Of a stretch of DNA of 64,000 bases, positions 1-7,293 are shown piece by piece. The position numbers and the translations under genes were made by a program. The notes below the pieces were generated by a model, which worked only from the letters and a program-made list of their open reading frames with translations, was not told the origin of the DNA and did no database searches. Origin of the DNA: DATMFV01 sp035555975 (lineage in GTDB: Bacteria; Verrucomicrobiota; Verrucomicrobiia; Chthoniobacterales; Chthoniobacteraceae); contig DATMFV010000128.1 in the NCBI GenBank assembly GCA_035555975.1, forward strand, positions 1 through 64,000, in the 5' to 3' direction. Position 1 is the first letter of the stretch, and each line of letters begins with the position of its first letter.

Positions 1-846
1 CACGTCTTCCCCGGTTCCATGGAGCGGCAGACGGCGATGTTCCATACCGATTACAACCTGCTGGTCGCCCTGGTGGCGCTGCCGCTTCTGGCGCCGATCT
101 GGAAGATGATCAAGGTGATGATCCCCGACGAGACGGCCGACCACTTTGCCCCGGGCGCAAGCTACCTGGACGACAAGGCGCTGGAGACGCCGTCGCTGGC
201 CCTGGCGCGGGCGAGCCGCGAGTGCATGCGGATGGCGGAGCATGTCCGCTTCATGCTGGAGCAGTTCCGGTGCGCCTATTCCGGGCGCGATGCGATCCTA
301 GCCCGGCGGGTGCAGAAGGAGGATGACAACATCGACGCCATTAATCTGTCACTGAAGGATTACCTCATCCGGCTCGGCGACGACCTCCCTCCCGGCGAGG
401 TGCAGTGGCAGTTTGCATTGCACGGGATTTCCAGCGAACTGGAGGCGATCGGCGACGTGCTCGACAAACACCTCTGCGATCTCCTGATCAAGCAGGTTCA
501 GGAAGGGGTGGCGATCCGGGGACGCGACGAGGAGATGCTTGATGAAGCCTTCAACCGCATCCTGATTCATTTTGAAAGGGGCATCGGTCTTCTGACAACC
601 CGCGACCCGAAGGGGGCGCGCGATTTTCTCTTTGAAAAGGAGAAGCTCAACGACTGGCTGCGCGCCATCCAGACCGAACACTATACGCACCTGAGCAGCG
701 CCAACCGCGGCGAACTCGCCTCCAGCGCTTCGTTTCTGGACATGGTCAACGGCATCCGCCGGATCAACGGCCATATCAGCACGATCGGTTATGCCTTTGC
801 AGGAACCCCGCAGGAGGGCGAAGGGTATATCCCGGAGAAAAGTTAG
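1..846 (+). CDS. Na+/phosphate cotransporter, C-terminal part (5' end outside window)
   Basis: The frame is open from the first base, so this is the tail of a longer gene; an internal ATG at 19 is probably not the start. About 25 residues from the edge lies one hydrophobic segment (LLVALVALPLLAPIW), the last membrane helix. About 200 mostly helical, charged residues follow, resembling the PhoU-like cytoplasmic domain found behind NptA/COG1283 Na+/Pi symporters. Family knowledge suggests sodium-coupled phosphate uptake with the PhoU-like domain as a regulatory tail. The stop overlaps the last codon of the convergent cyclopropane synthase gene. The missing transporter domain limits certainty. 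Confidence 0.72.
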   Translation, partial: HVFPGSMERQTAMFHTDYNLLVALVALPLLAPIWKMIKVMIPDETADHFAPGASYLDDKALETPSLALARASRECMRMAEHVRFMLEQFRCAYSGRDAILARRVQKEDDNIDAINLSLKDYLIRLGDDLPPGEVQWQFALHGISSELEAIGDVLDKHLCDLLIKQVQEGVAIRGRDEEMLDEAFNRILIHFERGIGLLTTRDPKGARDFLFEKEKLNDWLRAIQTEHYTHLSSANRGELASSASFLDMVNGIRRINGHISTIGYAFAGTPQEGEGYIPEKS

Positions 847-2165
847 CAATACCACCCGTCCCGCGTGAGCGGGTGGGGGCTCCGGCCCGAGGCGGTCGGT
901 TTTTCCAGCAGGCTCTGGTAGATGGCGAGCTGATGGCAGGCGAAGCTGTGGGCGCACCCGGCCATGTAGAGCCGCCAGATGCGGTAGACCGGTTCCTCGA
1001 CCCAGTGGAGCGCTTCGTCGTGGTGTTGTTCGAGCCGGCGCACCCAGTGGCGGAGGGTGAGCGCGTAGTGTTCGCGCAGGTTTTCCACGTCGCGCACGGA
1101 GAATCCGGATGTTTCCGCAGGGTGGAGCATTTCCGCAATGGAGACCAGCTCGCCGTCGGGGAAGACATATTCGTTGATGAACGAGCGGGTGCCCCGGTTG
1201 GCAAAGGCGGCGATGCCGGTGCCGATCCCGTGGTTGAGGAAGAGCCCGCCGGGTTGCAGCAGCGCGAACGCCTGTTGAAAGTAGAGGGGAAGGTTCCGGC
1301 GGCCGACGTGCTCGACCATGCCGACGCTCGCGATGGCGTCGTACGGTTGCGGGGGGGAGTGTTCCCGGTAATCTTCGAGGCGGATTTCCACGCGGTCTTC
1401 CAGCCCGAGTTCCCGCACCTGCTGCCGTGCGTGGTCGGCCTGGCGAGCGGAGAGGGTGATGCCGGTGGCCGTGACGCCGTAATCGCGGGCGGCGTGGATG
1501 ACGAGGCCGCCCCAGCCGCACCCGACGTCGAGCAGCCGCTGGCCGGGGCGCAGGTCGAGCTTGCGGCAGATCATCTCCAGCTTGCGCCGCTGCGCGCTCT
1601 CGAGATCGTCGCACCGGTTTTTGAAACAGGCGCACGAATAGACGCGGCGTGAGTCGAGCCAGAGGGCGTAGAAGGCATTGGAGAGATCGTAGTGGAAATG
1701 GATTGCTTCGCGGTCGCGCGAAGGGGTGTGCCTGCGGCCGTTGAGGGCGGCGCGGTGCGGTGTGGCGGCGTCGGGGTCGCCGGAGTCTCCGGGCGGCTCG
1801 GGAAGTTGCCGCAGCCAGGCGGAGACCTTGAGCTTGCGGGTCCACCCCCCGGTTTGAGCGCTGATCACGTCGGCCAGTTCAAAGGCGGCTTCGAGGTCGC
1901 CCTCCACGTCGAAGTCGTCCCGCAGGTAGGCTTCCGCTAGCGCCACTTCGGTCCCGGCGGAGAGCATGGCGCGAAGCGCGCCGGGGTGGTTGAGCCGCAG
2001 GGTGGCGCGGCGCGGTTCGGCGTCGGGCCAGCAACTGCCGTCCCAGAGTTTGACGCGGACCTGCTTCAACGGACGTTCCCCGACCAGCGCATCCAGAACG
2101 GAGCGGGTCAGTTCCCCGGCATCGCGCCGTTTGACATTTTCAAGAACAGCGGTGAGCACCTTCAT
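843..2165 (-). CDS. cfa: Cyclopropane-fatty-acyl-phospholipid synthase family methyltransferase
   Basis: A 440-residue SAM-dependent enzyme that should transfer a methylene group to double bonds of membrane phospholipid acyl chains. Residues 1-110 resemble the N-terminal lipid-handling domain of the family. The methyltransferase core starts near residue 155 with HFHYDLSNAFYALWLD, followed by YSCACF (176-181) and the SAM-binding glycine loop LLDVGCGWGG (211-220); length is close to the usual 380-440. A proline- and arginine-rich linker (about 120-150) separates the halves. It is a single gene between two convergent or divergent neighbours. The family also contains mycolic-acid-type methyltransferases, so the exact product (cyclopropane or methyl branch) is inferred. 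Confidence 0.9.
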   Translation of the reverse strand: MKVLTAVLENVKRRDAGELTRSVLDALVGERPLKQVRVKLWDGSCWPDAEPRRATLRLNHPGALRAMLSAGTEVALAEAYLRDDFDVEGDLEAAFELADVISAQTGGWTRKLKVSAWLRQLPEPPGDSGDPDAATPHRAALNGRRHTPSRDREAIHFHYDLSNAFYALWLDSRRVYSCACFKNRCDDLESAQRRKLEMICRKLDLRPGQRLLDVGCGWGGLVIHAARDYGVTATGITLSARQADHARQQVRELGLEDRVEIRLEDYREHSPPQPYDAIASVGMVEHVGRRNLPLYFQQAFALLQPGGLFLNHGIGTGIAAFANRGTRSFINEYVFPDGELVSIAEMLHPAETSGFSVRDVENLREHYALTLRHWVRRLEQHHDEALHWVEEPVYRIWRLYMAGCAHSFACHQLAIYQSLLEKPTASGRSPHPLTRDGWYC

Positions 2166-2170
2166 CGGCG

Positions 2171-2336
2171 TAGGGGAACCGCTGATTTAAGCAAGCTCGT
2201 TCGTAAACTGGTCATTTTTGCGTATTTTTGGCCCGATTTGTCCTCACCTGTCTTGGGACAGGCTGCGGAAATCGAACCAAAAATACATCAAAACTGCCTG
2301 CGTTTCCGCCCGGCTCCATTAAATCAGCAATTCCTA
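2171..2336. repeat. 166-bp imperfect full-length palindrome (MITE-like)
   Basis: The 364-base gap between cfa and the TolC-type gene contains a sequence that is an imperfect inverted repeat of itself over its whole length. Landmarks: GCTGATTTAA at 2181-2190 against TTAAATCAGC at 2319-2328; GTATTTTTGG on the left against its complement on the right; and a perfect central hairpin CCTGTC-TTGG-GACAGG at 2247-2262. Length and layout match the element at 9438-9603, and the right arms share a TGATTT(T)AATGG-like stretch, so the two may be diverged members of one family. No open frame of interest lies inside. A foldback element or a large cruciform/RNA hairpin are the main readings. The rest of the gap (2337-2529) shows nothing recognisable. 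Confidence 0.7.
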
Positions 2337-2529
2337 AGTTTTTTTGATTCGGGGGTAAATACGAAGCCCGCCGCCTTGCGGGGTGTCTTTTTTAGCTTGG
2401 CAAAGGGTGAAACGAGTGGCTGTTTTCTTCGTTCCCGGCACGCGTCCGGCTCACACCCGGAGTCCGACGTTTTCCTTTCCTTTCTCCTTTTCCTCTGTTT
2501 TGGTGGTCATTCCGTTGTTTCCTCTTCCC

Positions 2530-4017
2530 ATGCCGTTTTTGCGTTTTTTCCTCCTTTTGAGCCTCCTTTTTTCGTTTCTGCCGACCGGGTTTGCCGCGCG
2601 GCGGACGGAGGGCAAAGAGGTCGCGGAACCGGTGACCGGCCGCCCGGCGGTGCTTCGCCTGACGCTCCGGCAGGCGATCCAGCTTGCGATCGAGGAGAAC
2701 CTGGCGATCAAGGTCGAGGCGTTTGGCCCCTCGATTGCGCGGACGCGGACGGTGGAGGAACTCGGCCGGTTTGATCCCGAGTTGCAAGGGGCGTTTGAAC
2801 AGGGGATGACCCGCACGAGCCTTGGCGGCGAGCGGCGTTTCAGTTCCTTCGAACTCGGGGTCGGCGGGTTGACGCCGCTCGGGACGGTCTACAATTTCGG
2901 GCTGCGGACCGATGCGGACGACTACAACTCCTTCCGCTCGGGGCTGGCGCTCGGGATCACGCAACCGCTGCTGCGCGGGTTCGGGACCGATGTGAACCTG
3001 GCGGGCCTGAGGATCGCGCGGGTCAACCAGGAGGGGAGCGAATGGGCCTTCCGCCAGCAGGTGATCGAGGTGGTCACCCGGACGATCTACACTTACAACG
3101 CCCTCTACTCGGCGCAACGCCAGCTTGAAGCGGCGATCCGTTCCCGCGATGCCGCACGGCAACTGGAGGAGGACGAAAGGCGTCGGGCGTCGATCGGCGT
3201 CCGCATCGGGCTCGATGTGATCTCCGCCCGCGCCGAAGCGAGCGCGCGGGAGGAGGCGGTGCTGCTGGCGCAATCGCAGATCAACGACCAGGAGCGGTTC
3301 CTCAAACAGTTGATCACCACGGAAACGCGGGCGCTGCTTGATACCCATCTCGAGATCGCTCCGCCGCCGACGCCGATGGTCGGGGAGGTCGACCTCGACG
3401 CGGGCCTGCGCGACGCGCTGGAACTGCGGCCCGATTTTCAGCAGGCGATCCTGGAACTGACGATCCGCGACATCAACATCGTCACCGCGCGCAACGAGAC
3501 GCTTCCCCGGCTCGATCTGACGGCCAGCCTGAACCTGCTCGGATTTTCGCGTTCGGACTTCCACTCCAGCCTGAATATCTTCGACGCCGCCAGCAGCGCC
3601 CCGGAAAGCTGGGGGGCGGGGTTGATCTTTCGCCTGCCGATCCCGAACCGCGCCGCGAAGAGCCGCCACGAACGCACCCGGCTTCTCAAGGCGCAGGCGC
3701 TGGTGGAGTTGCACCGGATGGAGCAGGGAATCATCGTGGAAGTCGCCAACGCGGCGGGGCATATCGAGACGGCGCGGCAACGGGTCGAGACCACCCGGGA
3801 GGCGTTGCGGCTGGCCAGGGAGAGCCTCGCCGCCGGGAACGAGCGCCTGAAGGCGGGGACGGCGACGGCGTTTGAGGTGCTGGAACTCCAGCGCAAGGAG
3901 ACGGAGGCGGAGGCGTCGCTGATCAAGGCCGAGGGGGATTACCGCAACGCGATCAGCGAATACGACCTGCGGACCGGGACGACGCTGGTCCGCAACCGCG
4001 TGACGATCGCCCGGTAA
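2530..4017 (+). CDS. TolC-family outer-membrane efflux protein
   Basis: A predicted outer-membrane channel of 495 residues, likely the exit duct for an efflux or type I secretion system. The ATG at 2530 is chosen because it gives a clean signal peptide (MPFLRFFLLLSLLFSFLPTGFA); the frame also runs upstream to a GTG at 2383, but that N-terminus is low in structure. The mature protein starts with LRLTLRQAIQLAIEENLAIKV, typical of TolC/OEP domains, and has two long alpha-helical repeat halves (about 60-250 and 270-480), including the late RLKAGTATAFEVLELQRKETEAE helix. No inner-membrane pump or adaptor gene is adjacent, so the transported substrate is unknown. A weak terminator follows at 4067. 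Confidence 0.82.
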   Translation: MPFLRFFLLLSLLFSFLPTGFAARRTEGKEVAEPVTGRPAVLRLTLRQAIQLAIEENLAIKVEAFGPSIARTRTVEELGRFDPELQGAFEQGMTRTSLGGERRFSSFELGVGGLTPLGTVYNFGLRTDADDYNSFRSGLALGITQPLLRGFGTDVNLAGLRIARVNQEGSEWAFRQQVIEVVTRTIYTYNALYSAQRQLEAAIRSRDAARQLEEDERRRASIGVRIGLDVISARAEASAREEAVLLAQSQINDQERFLKQLITTETRALLDTHLEIAPPPTPMVGEVDLDAGLRDALELRPDFQQAILELTIRDINIVTARNETLPRLDLTASLNLLGFSRSDFHSSLNIFDAASSAPESWGAGLIFRLPIPNRAAKSRHERTRLLKAQALVELHRMEQGIIVEVANAAGHIETARQRVETTREALRLARESLAAGNERLKAGTATAFEVLELQRKETEAEASLIKAEGDYRNAISEYDLRTGTTLVRNRVTIAR

Positions 4018-4066
4018 GCCCGTCAAGACACCCCATCTGGCACGAAAACGGCTCCAACGGCGTCCG

Positions 4067-4095
4067 AAACGCGGGGGTTGAGCGTTTTCTTTTTC
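4067..4095 (+). terminator. Possible terminator after the TolC-family gene
   Basis: A short hairpin, AAACGC (4067-4072) with GCGTTT (4082-4087) and a nine-base G-rich loop, is followed by a T-rich run (TTCTTTTTC). It sits 50 bases after the stop of the TolC-type gene. The stem is only six pairs, so it is a moderate candidate. Confidence 0.42.
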
Positions 4096-4153
4096 AAAGG
4101 CCTCTTCCCTTTGTCGCTTTCCGGGGAGTAGGCTTTCACTTTGTTGTTGAACC

Positions 4154-5038
4154 ATGTCGTCATCGCTATTCGAGTTAACGGGTCATCTGATTGACGCGAT
4201 CAAGATCAACCGGATGGTACGGCGGGAGCGGGAGGGACGCCCTTTCTGGGTGAAGGAACGCCGGATCTGGAGCGGGGCGGTGATTGGCGCGGCCAATGCG
4301 TTTTTCCATTTTGCGGGCAATCCGGTGGTGGTCCATGCGCAGAGCGGCGAATGGCAGCAGTGCGAGGTCTCGTGCTATCGCCTGCTTCACGGCGGGGAGG
4401 GGTTTGAGGTTTTTGCGCAAGCCCCGGCCACGGTCTGGGCGGAACAGCTTCCCGGGGTGCCGCTCGATCATCATGCGTTTGGCGGGACGTTGACGCTGGA
4501 GATGGTCCGCGCCGCCGGGAGGGAACTCAAACGGGGGCATGCCCTGCGCGATCCCGTGACAGGGAGTCTCTGGTCGCACGGCGACCCGCATCTGGGCAAT
4601 TTCATCTACGACGCCTGCGAGGGGCGGGCGCGGCTGATCGACTTCGAGGTCCACCACCGCCACGAAATGAGCGAAGCCGAATGCCATGCGGACGATCTGC
4701 TGGTGGTGTTGCTCGACCTGCTCGGCCACGGGGAGGAGGTCGGCTGGCTCGAAGCGATTCCGTCGTTTCTGGCCGCTTACTGGAGCGAGGGGGTCGCACC
4801 GGCGGCGGGGCTGCGGGAACTCCTGCGGGAGCGGGTGGGCGAACCGAAGGGGTTGAGCCGTCTCTGGTGGGGGATTCGTACCGGCTACCTCGGCCGCGCC
4901 GAGCTTTGCCGACGGCTGGCGACGCTGCGGGAGATGCTGGCGGCGGAACCGGTCGTCCCCGCGCCGGTGAGCCGGAGGCAGCCGGTCAGGGCAAAAGGCG
5001 TTCCGCTGGAAACTGCCGTTGCACGAGCGCTTCCCTGA
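4154..5038 (+). CDS. Small kinase-like protein (LPS kinase / aminoglycoside phosphotransferase fold)
   Basis: A 294-residue protein with the catalytic signature of the protein-kinase-like phosphotransferases: HGDPHLGNF (about 145-153), where the Asp is the expected base and the Asn binds metal, followed 12 residues on by LIDFE, the DFG-like metal site. The N-terminal lobe is short and a clear glycine loop was not found. Families with this signature include Kdo/LPS-core kinases (WaaP, KdkA), aminoglycoside kinases and choline kinases. The convergent neighbour is a Kdo-transferase-like glycosyltransferase, so phosphorylation of an LPS sugar is a reasonable but unproven guess. The 3' end overlaps that neighbour by 53 bases. 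Confidence 0.6.
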   Translation: MSSSLFELTGHLIDAIKINRMVRREREGRPFWVKERRIWSGAVIGAANAFFHFAGNPVVVHAQSGEWQQCEVSCYRLLHGGEGFEVFAQAPATVWAEQLPGVPLDHHAFGGTLTLEMVRAAGRELKRGHALRDPVTGSLWSHGDPHLGNFIYDACEGRARLIDFEVHHRHEMSEAECHADDLLVVLLDLLGHGEEVGWLEAIPSFLAAYWSEGVAPAAGLRELLRERVGEPKGLSRLWWGIRTGYLGRAELCRRLATLREMLAAEPVVPAPVSRRQPVRAKGVPLETAVARALP

Positions 5039-7049
5039 GGATCGGGCTCAGGATGGTGATGCGGCCCCGGAAGGAGCGCAACGCCGCTTCGATGACCTCC
5101 AGTTCGTGGTTGCGTTCGTGATACTGGGAATAGGCGTTGATTGCCTGGACCTCCCCGGGGTAGCGGCCGTCGGGGTGGCTGAAGAGGTCGATTCCCCCGA
5201 TGGTGATCGCCTCGGGTTGCAGCGCGGCGGCGGTGGCGATCATCAAGGCTCCGTTGCTGGCGCGGGTGTGGACCCCCTGGTCGTGCTCGAGCCAGTCGCA
5301 ATTACGCGTGGTCGGGATGAAGACTTCGAACGGTTCGCGGTTTTCGAGATGGTTGTCCTCCAGCGTCTGGATGCGGCCCATCACTTCGCTCAAGACAAAG
5401 ATCGGCCCTTTGAGGGTGCGCAGCGTTTCGCGGCTTCCGGCGAAGACGACCTTTGGCGCGGTCAGGATGCCCCGGTTGATCCAGCGGTGGTTGGTGCGAA
5501 AGAGGGTGTCGTGCGGGATCTGCGTGATCTCGGGCAACTCGGAGGTCGGGCCATTGCCGAGACAGAGGATGGAGCGGTACGGGCGGAGCCGTTCGCGGAA
5601 GGCGGGCCAGTCGGGGATTTCGATCTTCGGGATGACGGCGGAAGCGGTCGCTGCGGAGGGCGGGGGACGCCAGTCGGACGGCTCGGCATCGGCGGGCGGC
5701 GAGGGGTAGTGCGGGAGGATCGCCTCCAGCGTCCGTTTCGCCGCGCCCCGGGATGAGGAGAAAAACGGGGCGGCCCGTTCGGCGGCGTTGGCGGCCACTT
5801 CCGCGGGATCTTGTTGCAGGAAGGTGGCGAGCAGGGAGCTAAGACGGGTCGGAAACGACCGGAACGCGGCGTGGTGCCCGATCACGGCACGAGCCGCCAA
5901 GGCGTTGTGTGGGAGGAACGGGCCGTAGATGACCGGGGCGTGAAGGGTGTACGGCTCCGCATACGGGAGGAGGGAAGGGAGCGGTGTGAAGGTTCCCCCG
6001 GCGAGGATGGCGGCGCAGGCGGGGTGGAACGGCTCGGCGGAAAGGGTCGGGTCGAGGAAAAGGAGCGCCGGGGTGGTGTCGGAAGGAGGGGTGTCCCATC
6101 GCCGGGAGGGGAGGCCGAGCTTTGCGGCCAGCGCTTCGGCGCGAACGAGCTGGCGGGCGGCGACCGTCTTCCAGAGAAGCGTCGCGCCCGGGTGGATAGC
6201 GCGGAGGCGGGCGAAGAGGGTCAGAAGCGGGCGCTCTTCGCTCTGGTGGAGGTGGTCGGCCATGATCAGCCGCGTTTCGGCGGGAAGGTGCAGTTCCCGT
6301 TTCAGGTAGTCGGCATTGCTTTTGGGGGTGATTAGCGCTTTTTCGAAGCCGATGTCGCCTGCGACCGAGATTTTTTCCTCCGGAACCTCATGTTCCATCA
6401 GGACCCGGGCGAGTTTCGGGTTCTGGACGACGTAATGGTGAAAAACCGGGTGGCCAAGGCTCCGGGCCCACGAGCGGGTGCATTCCCTTGGGCGGGGTCG
6501 CCCGTCGATGAGGACGGCAGGGAGGCGGCGCGCGGCGGCGAGACGCAGGAGGAGCGGGTTCACCCCGCGCGCCGATTGCAGTACAACGAGGAGGGCGGGT
6601 TGGAGCCGGTCAAAAAAAGAGGCGATCTCCTCCGGCCCGGGACCGGGGGCGGGGAAGGCGTGGTCGTTCGGGTAGCGGCGTTTGAGCCAGGCGTAGGTGT
6701 GGGGGGCTTCCGAGAGAAGGACGAAACAGCTCTCCGGAGCGGCCTGTTTGAACCCGGCGATCACTTCATCCGCCGCGACGAACTGCGAGGGGAGGTCGCC
6801 GCAGATCCAGATGGAGCGCCGGGCGCGGAAGCGGAAATCGCCCCGCCGCAGCCGGGCTTCATTGCGCAGGAACTGGTCGTTGCGCCCGTCAAGGGAATGG
6901 ATGTAAACGCGGGGGAAATGATTCTCCGCGCGAAAACGCCACTCCGCCACCCTTTCCCGCAGGGACGAAGACGGCGCGCCTTCCGGTTCCGGGGGAGTAC
7001 CGGAGGCGGGGGACGCGGCGTCGGGTGGGATCGGGTGCATGGCCTTCAA
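4986..7049 (-). CDS. Fused glycosyltransferase: Kdo-transferase-like half plus GT42-like half
   Basis: A 687-residue protein with two halves. Residues 40-450 resemble WaaA/KdtA (GT30): VVQNPKLARVLMEHEVPEEKISVAGDIGFE-type spacing at 207-236, a nucleotide-sugar half with LLWKTVAARQ, and a VIYGPFLPHN segment (373-381) matching the GPH-N region of WaaA. After a proline-rich linker (450-475), residues 492-687 resemble Campylobacter-type sialyltransferases (GT42): LGNGPTSELPE at 497-507, a second strand ending in FRTN, SNGALMIATAAAL (598-610), GGIDLF (618-623), and YHERNHELEVIEAAL with His644 where GT42 enzymes carry their catalytic histidine. Both families use CMP-activated sugars. The usual GT30 catalytic Glu motif is not seen. 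No membrane anchor is visible. The alternative for the C-half is a DUF115-type glycosyltransferase. Confidence 0.62.
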   Translation of the reverse strand: MKAMHPIPPDAASPASGTPPEPEGAPSSSLRERVAEWRFRAENHFPRVYIHSLDGRNDQFLRNEARLRRGDFRFRARRSIWICGDLPSQFVAADEVIAGFKQAAPESCFVLLSEAPHTYAWLKRRYPNDHAFPAPGPGPEEIASFFDRLQPALLVVLQSARGVNPLLLRLAAARRLPAVLIDGRPRPRECTRSWARSLGHPVFHHYVVQNPKLARVLMEHEVPEEKISVAGDIGFEKALITPKSNADYLKRELHLPAETRLIMADHLHQSEERPLLTLFARLRAIHPGATLLWKTVAARQLVRAEALAAKLGLPSRRWDTPPSDTTPALLFLDPTLSAEPFHPACAAILAGGTFTPLPSLLPYAEPYTLHAPVIYGPFLPHNALAARAVIGHHAAFRSFPTRLSSLLATFLQQDPAEVAANAAERAAPFFSSSRGAAKRTLEAILPHYPSPPADAEPSDWRPPPSAATASAVIPKIEIPDWPAFRERLRPYRSILCLGNGPTSELPEITQIPHDTLFRTNHRWINRGILTAPKVVFAGSRETLRTLKGPIFVLSEVMGRIQTLEDNHLENREPFEVFIPTTRNCDWLEHDQGVHTRASNGALMIATAAALQPEAITIGGIDLFSHPDGRYPGEVQAINAYSQYHERNHELEVIEAALRSFRGRITILSPILREALVQRQFPAERLLP

Positions 7050-7293
7050 AGATCAGTTCAGGGATCAATAAATACGCCTCGCCATCAAAGACAAGTGCCG
7101 GATTAAGAAGGCTTTATTTTTTTAAGGGTGCGCGCCAAAGGCGCTTGCAATCCGGCCAAAAGACCCCTATTTTTGCAGGCTCTTTTCCCCGTGACAGGTT
7201 CGGCCTGGGAAAGACTCCCCTCCACCGGGGGAGACGGGGCGTACCCGGGGGAAAGAAAAAAAATGGCAACCGTGGCGTGAGTTTCAAATTCCA

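Noticed and set aside
2166..2340. tRNA or small RNA gene in the cfa-TolC gap
   Set aside because: No cloverleaf or CCA end; the pairing is a single long foldback.
2392..4155. A 587-codon open frame on the minus strand over the TolC-type gene
   Set aside because: Arg- and Gly-rich translation with no motif; the plus strand has a signal peptide and TolC repeats.
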